Source: CAWGMT01 sp963823675
GTDB taxonomy: Bacteria > Planctomycetota > Planctomycetia > Isosphaerales > Isosphaeraceae
NCBI GenBank assembly: GCA_963823675.1
Contig: CAWGMT010000012.1
Coordinates: 1,977,825-2,041,824, forward strand
Length of the DNA: 64,000 nucleotides
Direction of reading: 5' to 3'
Below the pieces are notes generated by a model that saw nothing but the letters and a program-made list of their open reading frames with translations, had not been told where the DNA came from and ran no database searches. The position numbers and the translations under genes are program-made. Positions 48,223 to 57,458 of the stretch are shown piece after piece. Each line of letters starts with the position of its first letter. The first letter of the stretch is position 1.

Positions 48223-49748
48223 GTCTTTGGACATAAAGCGCGATCGCGACGGCCGCCGCCGCATTCAGCGATTCGACGCCGGGCTCGATGGCGATCCGCC
48301 GCCGTTCTCCCTGGCGCAGATGCGCCGGCAGACCCGGGCCTTCGGCTCCGACGACCAGGCCGAAACGCGCGGGAAACGGGGCCTCGGTCAGCTCGGGCCC
48401 GGTCGTGTCGAGGGCAATCAAGGGGGCGTTCGCAACGCGCAGGTCGTTCAGGGAAGGCCCATGCCGGAGCTCGACCTGGAACAAAGCCGGTCCGGCAGCC
48501 CGGCTGCTGCGCGGATGGAACGGATGCGCCGCCTCGCGCAGGAGGACCACCCGCTTCACGCCGAACGCCGCCGCCGACCGGATGACGGCGCCAACATTTT
48601 CCGGGTCCTGAAATGGGACGAAAAGGGTGCAGCCATCGGACCATGGGTCCCGGTCGGACCACTGGCGAATCTCCGGGACTTTCACCAGGAGCAAGGGAGC
48701 GTGTGTTCCGGCGACGTCAAGCTGGCGGAAGAGGCCGGCATTCAAGCGGAGCCAGGGAACGGATCCGGCGGCTGGCGGAGGGCCGTCGGAAGTGCTCAGC
48801 CAGGCCAGGACGTGGTCCGAGAATCGAGCGAGCACCTCGGCGCAGATGCGCGTCCCCGAGAGGAGCGCCTCGCCGTGCTTCTTGATCCCCTGCCCGCCCA
48901 GCAGGTCAAGACAGCGCTGAAATGTCGCGTTGGACTCGCTGGTGATCTCGCGAACCGGCCCCGCGAAGCCCGTGGTTCTGGTCGCGCGGGCCGGCCGCGA
49001 CGCAGCGCGACCGCCCGGCTCGCCCTCCAATCGCTCGAAGACCACGAGCCGGCGGTGGTGGGTCGTGCCGGCGATCGTGTAGGCGTGAACAGCGGCGAGT
49101 CGAAAGAGATCGGCGTGCGCGGTCTTCGCCTCCTCAATTTCGTCGTCGCACTGCGGCCCTTTCATGAAGATCATCCGGCCGCCCGCGGCCAGACATGACG
49201 CCACGCGATCGAGTGTCGCCGGGATCGGGCCGACGGCCCGGCTGATCACTCCGGCCGCCTGACCCGGGTAATCCGGTCCCAGCTTGTGGGCGTAGATTTC
49301 GACCCCCTTCAAACCGAGCGTTGTGCAGACCCGGCGGAGAAACTCGGCGCAGGCGCCGCGCGGCTCGGCCAGGACCATCTGCACCGCGGGCCGGGCGATT
49401 TTCAGCGGGATGCCCGGCAATCCCGGTCCGGAACCCATATCGACGAGCGGTGAGGCGAGCTCGATGTAGGTCATCACCAGCAAACTGTCGAACGTAGTGC
49501 TTCAGCACCATGTTCTCGAAGTTGTGGATTCGCGTCAGGTTGAGCTCAGGATTAGCCTGGCGGAGCATCTGGTGGTAGCGCCAGAGCCGGTCGAGCTGAT
49601 CGCTGTCGAGGACGACGCCGCAACGATTCAGAATCGTTGCGAGCAACGCACGGCCGGGCGATTGAACAGCTCTGTCCGTCGGGGCAGGCGATCGCGATGC
49701 TCGCGATCGAGCGGGCAAGCGCCGCCGGTCCGGAGAAATATCAGCCAT
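48173..49748 (-). CDS. rsmG: RsmG fused to a SPOUT (TrmH/SpoU) rRNA methyltransferase
   Basis: About 525 residues from ATG 49748. Part one is 16S rRNA m7G527 methyltransferase: LDRLWRYHQMLRQANPELNL, TRIHNFENMVLKHYV, then after the frame change near 49487 (one extra T) DSLLVMTYIELASPLVDMGS and GPGLPGIPLKIA, GVISRAVGPIP, GRMIFMKGP. Part two, in the same frame after HRRLVVFERLEGEPGGRAAS, is a SPOUT enzyme: ENVGAVIRSAAAFGVKRVVL (motif 1), LVVGAEGPGLP (motif 2) and EPGVESLNAAAAVAIALY (motif 3), with its own N-terminal substrate-recognition region (GQGIKKHGEALLSGTRICAE). No stop lies between them. A lost stop through an indel is possible but not needed. Confidence 0.8.
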
Positions 49749-49751
49749 CGT

Positions 49752-50693
49752 TCAAGTCTTTTTCTTGCCATTTCTGAGCTGGGCTTCCAGCTCGCGGATT
49801 CGCGCTTCGGCGGTGCCGAGGGCCTTCGCCCTGGCCGCGGCCTGGCGATTCGCGGCCTGCACCTCACGCTTCGCAGCCTGCGCCTCACGTTTCGCAGCCT
49901 GCGCCTCACGTTTCGCCGCCTGCGCCTCACGTTTCGCCTGTTGAGCCTGCTCTCGGTCGGCAGCGCGGGCCTGCACCACAGCCGTGTAGTCGCCCAGTTC
50001 CTCGCCCGTCTCCGCATCGTAACACGCCACTCGTTCGTAACCCCCCAAGGGATCGCGCGTTACCCCCACGTACAGGTTCAACGGTTGCAGGTGAATCCTG
50101 CCTTTTGCGTCCGGCGCGATCCGCCGAAATCCGCGCGCAGTATAGCGGTAACCGATCAATTCCAGGTGGCGTTCGTCGCCGCGCTCAATTGCGTCGACGA
50201 TCAGATACACCGGCACCTTGGCTTGATAATAGAATTTGAACTTGTCGCGCACATCATTCTGCCGCGTGTCCGGCGATGTCACCTCGACCACCAGCACCGG
50301 GCGCGCCCCCTCGGCCGCCACGTCAAACGTGGCCCAATCGCGATGACGTCTTACGCCGCGAAATACCGCGAGGTCCGGGCCCAGCGGCTGGACTTCCGGC
50401 AGGTTCCAATCCACGCGGCAATCGGAAAGCACCGCCGCGGTCTGATCGCCGGCCACCTGCGCCTTGCACACGTCCTTGAGGTAACCGACGTCGTCGTCGT
50501 GGGCACTGGTCTGCACGATGAAATCCCCCGTCTTGGGAAACAACACGTCCTTCAGTGTCAAGGGGACCGTTTCGAAGGTCACGCTCCCGTCAGCAGCGAC
50601 GACGCGGACGTACCGCCACCCGTAACGGAACCGGTCGGTTGAAGCTGTCGGGTAATTCGGCGCGGTACTCACGAGATCACCTCGCCTCGGCAT
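49752..50693 (-). CDS. Uma2 family (DUF820) putative endonuclease with coiled-coil tail
   Basis: About 313 residues from ATG 50693 (50711 also possible). The PD-(D/E)XK fold of Uma2 proteins: DLAVFRGVRRHRDWATFDVA, PVLVVEVTSPDTRQNDVRDK (E-V-TSP-D.R..D) followed by KFKFYYQAKVPVYLIVDA, and RYTARGFRRIAPD. The C-terminal 80 residues are an Ala/Lys/Glu/Gln coiled coil built of AKREAQA heptads, coded by a 21-bp tandem repeat (about 49862-49945). Uma2 genes are multicopy in planctomycetes and cyanobacteria and their role is not known. The gene ends three bases before the RsmG-fusion start. Confidence 0.85.
   Translation of the reverse strand: MPRRGDLVSTAPNYPTASTDRFRYGWRYVRVVAADGSVTFETVPLTLKDVLFPKTGDFIVQTSAHDDDVGYLKDVCKAQVAGDQTAAVLSDCRVDWNLPEVQPLGPDLAVFRGVRRHRDWATFDVAAEGARPVLVVEVTSPDTRQNDVRDKFKFYYQAKVPVYLIVDAIERGDERHLELIGYRYTARGFRRIAPDAKGRIHLQPLNLYVGVTRDPLGGYERVACYDAETGEELGDYTAVVQARAADREQAQQAKREAQAAKREAQAAKREAQAAKREVQAANRQAAARAKALGTAEARIRELEAQLRNGKKKT
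49862..49945. repeat. 21-bp tandem repeat inside the Uma2 coiled coil
   Basis: Four copies of CAGCCTGCGCCTCACGTTTCG with a few changes (first copy TCACGCTTCG), one repeat unit per heptad AKREAQA. Such repeats vary in number by slippage. Confidence 0.8.
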
Positions 50694-50771
50694 CGTTGTG
50701 GGTTGGACCACCCATGATCATAGCATAAGGGCCGTCGAAAGAATGCCCAGCGCCGGGTTTCCGACCGCCGG

Positions 50772-52360
50772 TCAACTCCAGAGCTCGACGCGGCGGAGGA
50801 CCTCGAGCGATTGGTCCAGCGGCGCCCTTGAATCCTGGCCCGAGTCGATCACATGGGCAAGTCGTTCGGTCCGCGGAGCCAATGGCTCCCAGCGCCGGGC
50901 GGCCTCGAGATAAATCGCCCAGTCCGCGTCGGAGGCATCATCCCGGCGGCGGTCGAGCCGGTCCTTGACCAGCGCGGGATCAGCCTGACAGATCAGCAAT
51001 AGCCCGGGCACGCCCCATCGATGGGCCGCGTCGAGAGCCAAAGCGCGCTCGACTTCGTCGCGAAATGTGGCGTCAATCAGGGCCCGCTTGCCTGCACGCA
51101 GCTCGGCGGCCGCTCTGCGAACACATTCGCGATAGGTACGCTCGGTCCACTCGGCCGAGTAGATCGCGGCCCCGTAGCTTGCGGCGGCCGGATCGCGGCC
51201 GCTGGCGCCGGCAAGTTCCTTGCGCACCAGATCGGAGCGAATCACCACGAAGCCGGCACGATTTGCCAGCGCCTGAGCCAGAGTCGACTTGCCCGTGCCC
51301 GGCAGACCGCCCAGTAGCACCAGGCACGGTCGGTTGCGAGGCTCTTCCAGCGAGCCCAGCGCCACGAGCCAGTGGGCCGACGCGGCGGCTTGCGCGACCG
51401 ATCGCTCGACCTCCCCGACCTCGGGCTCGCGAGCCTTCATACCGTCGACCTTCGCCCGCACCGCCGCTCGGTAGGCAAGGTAGAACGGGACCAGAACCCG
51501 ACCCTGGGCGTCACCCGAGGCTTCGAAGTACGCATCGCGGAAGCACGCCGCCAGGTCCCGGCGCCGCGCCGGATCAGATCCATCGTCAAGAAGGCCATGT
51601 CGGCGACCGGATCGGCCGCCCGGAACCGAGGATTGAATTCGATGCAGTCGATGATCACCATGTCGCCGGGCGGCTCGCGCTGGGGAAACAGATACACGTG
51701 ATCCAGCCGCAGGTCGCCATGCGTGTCGCAGGTGACGTGGCGAGACGCCCGTTCATCAATCGTGGGACGCAAGCGGACGAGCGCTTCCTCGGTCAAGGTG
51801 CGCAACCGCTCGAAGACACTCGAGCTCACTGTCGTGCCGATCTGAGCTGCCGACTGTTCGAAGTTTTCCCGCGCATTCCGCGCGACGACCTCAAAACAGC
51901 CGTATTCCGCAATGTCACCGTCGCGATCGGCCCGCCGGTGAAAGTCGGCGATCCGCCGGGCAAGCTCCTCAATTGTCGTTCGGTCAACGCGGTCGTCGTC
52001 GACGGCCGATCTGAGCGTCGCCGTTTCGGGGAGGCGCTGCATCTTCACGGCCCACTCGATCGCGGGCCCCGTACCTTCCACTCGCACACGCGGGCCGTCC
52101 AGAGCGATGGGCGCGACGCCCAGATACACTTCAGGCGCCAGCCTGCGATTGAGCCGGACTTCCTCGTCGCACCAGTGCCGCCGCTTCGCCAGCGTGCTGT
52201 AATCGACGAAACCAAAATCCACCGGTTTCTTGATCTTGTAGGCAAACGTCCCGGCCAGGAATACGACCGAGATGTGAGTTTGATGGACTTCCACGTCGCC
52301 ATCAGGCGCGGGATACGCTCGTGGTTCTGACAGCTCTTGGATCAGGGTTGCCAGGTTCAT
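50772..52360 (-). CDS. Aminoglycoside-phosphotransferase-like/P-loop ATP-binding protein (frameshifted)
   Basis: Two frames give one 525-residue protein from ATG 52360. N-terminal half: kinase-like APH fold (LAGTFAYKIKKPVDFGFVDY, AIEWAVKMQRLPE, ASRHVTCDTHGDLRLDHVYL with the catalytic HGD, and MVIIDCIEFNPRFRAADPVA with the metal acid). C-terminal half: P-loop kinase LVLLGGLPGTGKSTLAQALA, VIRSDLVRKELAGA, RALIDATFRDEVERAL. The frame changes near 51570. This 'COG2187 + COG0645' bifunctional architecture is known in many bacteria; its substrate is not established. Complete domain set. Isolated from other genes by about 240 bp on the upstream side. Confidence 0.85.
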
Positions 52361-52601
52361 GCGAGACTTTGTCCCTTTTCCATTGTCCGTTGTTCATCTG
52401 GCTCTGCGGGAACCCCACATCGTTCGCCTCCTGATGGCGGCGTGACTCGATTTGCCTGAACCATTTTCGCCCTCTTCCGGGGTAGGCGTAAAGCAGTAAA
52501 GCAGTCAAGGTCCTCAGACACCCACTTTCTGGAAGAGCGGTACGCGCTCCGCGCCGGCATCGAGTCAACCAACATTCTGTCGGAAGCGTCACAAAAGCCT
52601 G

Positions 52602-52853
52602 GTGGAACACAAACCTACCAGCCAGGTCGCCCAGGAGACCTATCACAGTCCAGAGGCAGTTGAACACTATGTTCACTGCGTCCGGCGAATCCAACTGTGT
52701 CGCGATCGTGGAATGACCAAGGAGGACATCGCTCAGGCCACAGGCCATTCGTTGGCCTTGGTCCAAGAGCACCTGGACCTCATGACGGAATTCGGTCTGC
52801 AATCGCCCCCTAACCCTCCAAAGAAGGGTGGTGAACACACAAGATGCACCTAA
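52602..52853 (+). pseudogene. C-terminal fragment of a DUF1670 protein
   Basis: The 83 residues (MEHKPTSQVAQETYHSPEAV, EHYVHCVRRIQLCRDRGMTK, EDIAQATGHSLALVQEHLDL) correspond to the C-terminal end of DUF1670 proteins, which are about 300 residues and occur beside transposase-like genes. It starts at an internal GTG and no N-terminal part can be found upstream in any frame. The last residues (NPPKKGGEHTRCT) are past the natural end. A truncated relic. Confidence 0.6.
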
Positions 52854-53934
52854 AGGCGAAATGAACGTATACTCCGTGCCAGGTGGCACTATCTCCGATT
52901 GACGGATTGTTGGGCGCGGGTCTCCTGACCCCGCCCTCCGCCAGACCGAAGGTCGCCACATGTCCTGCCCGTCAATCGAACATTGACACGCGACTACTAC
53001 CTCCGACGCAAGGCGGAGGTCGAGGACTCACGTGGTCAATGGTGGTGTCTCCTGGTGGAATGGCACAAACATCGCCGTTTTCGGCGGGGGTTCCCAACCC
53101 CCTCGCCGCCCGCGACGCGATCGATAAGCGATTCTCGATGAGAAAAAATGAGACAATCTGAGACGTTTTGGAAGGGTCCCCGTTCCATCTCGCAAGGTTC
53201 GCCAACGAAATCCCTCGGAGATCGGCGGCGGCGTGGGTGCTCGTCATAAGTTGCTTGTCCATTGGTTCTTGTGTCGTCAAATTCGGCCGATTCCAGCACC
53301 CTTCGAGCCCCGCGAATCGGGCTGATGAATCACCTCGGCGCGACTCATCATCGATCGGGATGTCTCACGTTCCCGCGCCGCAGACATGTGTTCCAGCGGA
53401 GGCGGTCAGGAGGACGAGATTGCACAGACCACGAAACAAATGGCCGGACCCGCCTATCATGCTGCAAAGACGTCACTTACCGCCGCGAACAGCTCACGAA
53501 GCGCAACAAAGCTGGAGGGAACTCGTTTGCTCCAGTTCAGATGATTCTCGACATGCCTGGCTGCGCCACCCCGCTTGTCAAGTCGCGAACGAGCGCGGGA
53601 ATCTGCCATAACTTGAATCGGATCTTGTGCTTACACGATGCTCATGGATTCAACGAAATTGGCTTCGTTCGGTGCATATTGACGACGGAGAACCGGCAAC
53701 TGCCAACCGGCGGGATCGCACCTGGCGCTCCCACAAGCAAACCGGGCGCGCACCCTATCTATGCTTCTTATTCTCCCTATATCTATAATGCGCTGATTTT
53801 GGAATTTCATGAAAGCGCACGCGCCGTTTTGAGGGTGAAACCCGATCGGATCATCTTGTCCGGATTCGACTTAACTTTTTCTTAGATTTTTTTTGGGGCG
53901 TTCACTGCGCACACTGTAATAACGGACCGAAGGA
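52854..53934. other. Gene-free stretch at the left of the island
   Basis: More than a kilobase with only short frames. ccgcctccgac..ggcggaggtcg (about 52990-53020) forms a small hairpin. A T-run (tagattttttttgg) lies at 53886-53896. Composition is lower in GC than the housekeeping part, consistent with accessory DNA. Confidence 0.55.
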
Positions 53935-54312
53935 GTGGAGTCGCAGCAATATGTACCGGCGATATCGCATCTGTGGTTCATGCCGGATCAAATGAGTGGG
54001 CGGTGTGCAGCGGTTGCAATGGTGGGCCGGCCCACGTCGCAATCCGGGCTGATCGACGGCCGGACGACAAGGTTCTCGCGCGAGCTGGAGGTCGATCCAC
54101 GGACGGTTCGGCGCGACCTTGAATTCATGCGCGACCAGCTTCGCGCCCCGATCACGTTTGACCCCGTTCGACGGGCTGACCGGGATTATCTCGCCGGGGA
54201 TGTCATCCTCGACCTGGGCCCCACGGTGGGCGACGCCCTGAAGGAGCAGCTCGGCATAGAGGACGACGACTCTCCGCAGCTCCCGTCGAACCCACCCACG
54301 CCGGACTTTTAG
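53935..54312 (+). pseudogene. Fragment of a WYL-type HTH regulator
   Basis: The middle of this 125-residue reading, FSRELEVDPRTVRRDLEFMR followed by DQLRAPITFDPVR, is the DeoR-like winged helix found at the N-terminus of WYL-domain regulators (YafY type). The preceding residues do not match the expected first helix, and the WYL domain (about 200 residues) is missing; a short acidic, Pro-rich tail replaces it. The gene is therefore truncated on both sides. Confidence 0.5.
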
Positions 54313-54930
54313 GAGATCGTCGCCGGCCTGCGCCCGATCTGTGGCCGCCCTATGGCCTGGGGCGGCGATGCCGTGGTGGCCGGACACGACCAATGCCGGG
54401 GCCTGACCAACCCTCGTGTCCCTCAGGAATGCCCGGTGACTCGACTCGCGGCGCGCCCGGGTAGGCGATCAGCTTGGTGGCAGACGAACCGGATTTTGAG
54501 TCCGGTACGTCTGCCGTCTACGTGGTATTGGAAACAGGTTGCGGTGGTGCTTAAAGTCTGCGAATCCAAGGCTAGCACGTCGCCACCTTGGTGTTTTCGC
54601 ATTGTGGCCGCATGGGGCTGACGTTGCCAATACTGTTCCCAATTTGTTCCCAACTCGCGCCCGAATTCCCGTCCCTAAAGGCACAGGCACAACCCCCGGA
54701 TCGGGTGCCGCCGCGCGGATTCTCCAAATCCTCGACGGGCTCGGGCCGGCTTGGCAACCGGCCACAGGAGTGACCACCGCGGCTGGGCATGTGGCCCGCG
54801 GGTTCGGCGTGCCCGGATGATCCAGTCGAGCCACCGGCTGGTGGGGTTCAGTTGCCCGGCCGACGAGGCCGTGCCGATCCAGACACGATGCGGTAGAATA
54901 TACTCGGGAGGCCCATCCGGAGGACGGCAC
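54313..54930. other. Stretch between regulator remnant and PIN cassette, holding att-like copy A
   Basis: Contains the tRNA-Leu-like anticodon arm and tail described separately (54488-54653). No gene otherwise. Just upstream of the next gene, tagaatata at about 54891-54900 could be a -10 element. Confidence 0.55.
54488..54653 (-). repeat. Att-like copy A: tRNA-Leu anticodon arm plus integrase-tail sequence
   Basis: 54488-54506 is ACCGGATTTTGAGTCCGGT, on the minus strand a tRNA-Leu anticodon arm with anticodon CAA. No T-arm follows on its left side. To the right, 54507-54653 aligns without gaps with 62715-62861 (about 90% identical) and loosely with 56411-56557. On the minus strand this flank reads WEQIGNSIGNVSPMRPQCEN and stops at 54572, resembling the very end of a protein that points at the tRNA. 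Interpreted as the C-terminal tail of a lost tyrosine integrase. Confidence 0.7.
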
Positions 54931-55590
54931 ATGCCAACGACTGACCCATTCCTTCCGCTCCGCAACTGGCGGTCCACGTTGTTTCGGGGCGACAAACCCG
55001 TCATCGACCAGTTCATCCAGCAGCTCGACGCCGGACTGCCGGCCGGCTGGAGCCGAGATTCGGACTATGAGAGTGAGCGTCAGCGCTCAGACCGCATCAG
55101 GTGCTACTTGTTCGACCAGCCCCGCGATGCATCGGTCCGATTGTGGCTCCAGTTGGTAACCCCGACTCGAGTGCGTGCCGGCGCGGTACAGCTTCTTCGC
55201 CATCCGCCTCACGGACAGTCGGCTCGAATCGGCGAACTGGTCGCCGATTTCGCGAACGGCCACGTCCTGCGCGCCGCTGCCGTAACCGGCGTGCGCTACA
55301 CGAACCCGTCGTTCGGCCCCCGGAGCGCCGTCACCCCGGCGGCCGATACGCTGTTCACCCAACTCGCCGATACGGCCGATGGCGAATGGCCGTTAAGGGA
55401 CCGTGCACAAGGGATCTGGGACGAACTTGTCCCTTGCTGCTTATCCGAGCAGGTGGCTATCGACCGGACCGAACTGACGAAGTGGTTGGCAGACAGCGGA
55501 TGGGAGCCGGGCACCGCGGAAGCGATCGCCCAACAATTCTTCGCGGACTCCGAATGGCTGGCAAAGCGACTGGCGGTTGCAGCCTCATGA
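54931..55590 (+). CDS. Unknown protein paired with PIN-domain protein
   Basis: 219 residues from ATG 54931, with GGAGG seven bases upstream, an excellent site. Sequence MPTTDPFLPLRNWRSTLFRG, FIQQLDAGLPAGWSRDSDYE, IRCYLFDQPRDASVRLWLQL, ending FADSEWLAKRLAVAAS. No motif I can assign: mixed alpha/beta, one beta-rich centre, no signal peptide or membrane helix. The stop overlaps the start of the PIN gene (ATGA), so the pair is translationally coupled. Lying in a small element bounded by tRNA-Leu fragments, it may be the partner (antitoxin, sensor or regulator) of the nuclease, which is inference. Confidence 0.75.
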   Translation: MPTTDPFLPLRNWRSTLFRGDKPVIDQFIQQLDAGLPAGWSRDSDYESERQRSDRIRCYLFDQPRDASVRLWLQLVTPTRVRAGAVQLLRHPPHGQSARIGELVADFANGHVLRAAAVTGVRYTNPSFGPRSAVTPAADTLFTQLADTADGEWPLRDRAQGIWDELVPCCLSEQVAIDRTELTKWLADSGWEPGTAEAIAQQFFADSEWLAKRLAVAAS

Positions 55591-56288
55591 TGACCATCGC
55601 CCAGGCAGTCGCCAACCTGACCGCGAACCCCCGGCCGGTCTTGTTTCTCGACACCTGCACTCTGCTGGATATTGTCCGGGCGACGCTTCGCAACCTGACC
55701 CCTACCGTCCAGGCCGGGCTCGAATTGCGGACGCTGGCTGGTGTCGGAACAGTGCAGCTTTTCGTTCAGGACATCGTGCCCGGCGAGTGGACCGATAACC
55801 TGCCGTCAGCCCGGAAGGATGGCGAGGCCGGGATTCTGGCGTTCACGGCGACTTGGGAACTCGCCCACGAGTTCGGGCAACCGTCGCCACCCCTTCCGGC
55901 GCTCCCGCCCGGTACGCTGATTGACGAGCTTGAGAAGCTGTCGAAAGATCTGTTGGACGCGGCCGAGGTCATTGAGCGGGATTTTGATGGCATGTCGTTA
56001 GCGATCGGCCGCGTGGCGGCCAAACTGAAGCCATCATCGGGGAAAGGGCCAGTAAAGGATTGCCACATACTCTGCCACGCGCTCCGACTGAGCGACGAAC
56101 TGAGGGTCGCAGGATATCCTCGATGGCGCGTCTTGGTCAGCTCGAATCGGTCTGACTTCGCGGCTCCGAACGCGACGGTATTCCATCAGGATATCGATAA
56201 CGAGGCGACAGCCGCGGAGCTACGTTATGCAGTTTCGTTGGAGGCTGCCGTCGCTGACCTCAAGGCGGCCGGAGAAATACCGCCATAA
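55587..56288 (+). CDS. PIN-domain protein (putative ribonuclease)
   Basis: 233 residues starting MMTIAQAVANLTANPRPVLF; a PIN fold is suggested by LFLDTCTLLDIVRATLRN (first catalytic Asp in the usual 'LDTC.LLD' strand), an acidic centre (EVIERDFDGM) and KDCHILCHALRLSDELR, matching the 'KD..I...AL' helix with a later Asp, then VLVSSNRSDFAAPNATVFH (the 'vSsN..DF' strand). It is longer than VapC toxins (about 130 residues) and resembles DUF4935-type PIN proteins. Translationally coupled to the gene before it. Inside the first cassette of the tRNA-Leu island. Cleaves RNA if active; target unknown. Confidence 0.75.
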   Translation: MMTIAQAVANLTANPRPVLFLDTCTLLDIVRATLRNLTPTVQAGLELRTLAGVGTVQLFVQDIVPGEWTDNLPSARKDGEAGILAFTATWELAHEFGQPSPPLPALPPGTLIDELEKLSKDLLDAAEVIERDFDGMSLAIGRVAAKLKPSSGKGPVKDCHILCHALRLSDELRVAGYPRWRVLVSSNRSDFAAPNATVFHQDIDNEATAAELRYAVSLEAAVADLKAAGEIPP

Positions 56289-56834
56289 CTCCCACCATCT
56301 GTCAACGTCACTCTGTCGCGTCCCTAAGGGTCGCCTGGCACTGCGTCGCTAATACCGAAGGTGGGACTTGAACCCACACCCTCTTGCGAGGACCGGATTT
56401 TGAGTCCGGTACTTCTGCCATCTACGTGGTATTGGAAACACGTTGGAGTGACACTTAAAGGTTTTGGTTTCAAGGCGGTTACGATGCCGCCCTGATCCAG
56501 ACATATTGTCACGGCATTGGGCTGATATTGCCAATACTGTTCCCATTTTGTTCCCAAATCGGCCAGCCGGTTGACACCTGACTATCTAGGTGGGGCGGCA
56601 ACGCATGAAACGGGCAGGCACGATATCGGATCGAAAGAAAAGTCATACAGTCGCCAAGGTCTGCTCCCACATCGATAAGGACGATGCCCACCTCAAGAAG
56701 GCGCTGATCGACTGAAGCGGACTATTGCCCGACGTCAACCTGGCGATATCATGGATGTGAAGGCGTTGCGCGATCGCTGCGCTCCGGCGTTTGGCGGTGG
56801 CGCCATGCCTTACTTACTTTTCAGGAGACGTCTA
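56289..56834. other. Stretch holding att-like copy B
   Basis: Contains copy B (56353-56557). After it, a 37-codon reading at 56604-56716 (MKRAGTISDRKKSHTVAKVC) may be a gene relic. No other gene. Confidence 0.55.
56353..56557 (-). repeat. Att-like copy B: 3' half of tRNA-Leu(CAA) plus integrase-tail sequence
   Basis: On the minus strand, 56410-56353 reads anticodon arm (anticodon CAA), a variable arm CCTCGCAAGAGG, an intact T-arm TGTGGGTTCAAGTCCCAC, then the acceptor 3' strand CTTCGGT and A. The tRNA 5' half (D-arm and acceptor 5' strand) is not adjacent; instead 56411-56557 carries the same tail type as copies A and D, reading WEQNGNSIGNISPMP to a stop at 56509. So this is a tRNA-derived fragment, not a functional gene. 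Confidence 0.75.
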
Positions 56835-57458
56835 ATGGACACGCGTCCGTCTGCCGCGGCTCAATCGAAGGGTGCGGGCCGGCGGTTTTGGAGGTGGCGG
56901 AGTGTACTGCTCGGAATCGTCTGCTTGATCGTCGTTTTCTTGGTCGCGGTCTTCAATTGTCCGATCGATGTTCGGCGAGCTTGGTTGTTGGGCCTGGAGT
57001 ATGACAAGGCGATGTATGCCCGGATCAGCAAAGCGATCGCAGGAGATCCGCGGCACCTTTCGGGCAAGCCACTCTACGACTTTATTCGAGAACTAGATCT
57101 CGAAGACATCCCCTGGGACGACGCCAACGTCCAGAATTGGGCGGGCTCTTTCCGCATTTACCACTTCCGCGGCTTCATGCTTTGCGTCAACCTGTGCGTG
57201 CCCTTTGAGCACCAGCGTGGCCGGGGACCTGAGTGGATACTTCTGGAGCAAGGCTCCCCCGAAGAAAAGCGTCAAGCTCGTGATTGGCTGCTGATCGAGA
57301 GTGGACCTTACGCCTTGATCGACGGTATCAACAGCCGCGAAGAACGGATGAGGAAATATTGGGCAGAGGCCAATGAAGAGGCAAGGCGGATCAGTGAGGA
57401 GATGCAATCGAGGCAAAAGGATGGCCTAAACCTCCAGAGCGGTTCGCAAAGACCATAA
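56835..57458 (+). CDS. Hypothetical single-helix membrane protein
   Basis: 207 residues from ATG 56835 with aggag eight bases upstream; a longer reading from 56751 is unlikely. MDTRPSAAAQSKGAGRRFWR is followed by a hydrophobic helix (SVLLGIVCLIVVFLVAVFN), so the protein is anchored with the C-terminus probably outside. The rest (DVRRAWLLGLEYDKAMYARI, DIPWDDANVQNWAGSFRIYH, GFMLCVNLCVPFEHQRGRGP) is globular and unrecognised, ending in a charged helix. Only gene of the second tRNA-Leu-bounded cassette. Confidence 0.7.
   Translation: MDTRPSAAAQSKGAGRRFWRWRSVLLGIVCLIVVFLVAVFNCPIDVRRAWLLGLEYDKAMYARISKAIAGDPRHLSGKPLYDFIRELDLEDIPWDDANVQNWAGSFRIYHFRGFMLCVNLCVPFEHQRGRGPEWILLEQGSPEEKRQARDWLLIESGPYALIDGINSREERMRKYWAEANEEARRISEEMQSRQKDGLNLQSGSQRP

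Noticed and set aside
53262..53885. A 207-codon plus-strand frame
   Set aside because: No start signal, no domain, irregular composition and no neighbours; taken as chance.
54488..54506. tRNA-Gln reading of the anticodon arm (TTG) on the plus strand
   Set aside because: The T-arm and acceptor sequences of copies B, C and the window-end copy only fit the minus strand, which gives tRNA-Leu(CAA).
56604..56716. 37-codon reading MKRAGTISDRKKSHTVAKVC
   Set aside because: Too short and without a ribosome-binding site or known family; mentioned only as a possible relic.
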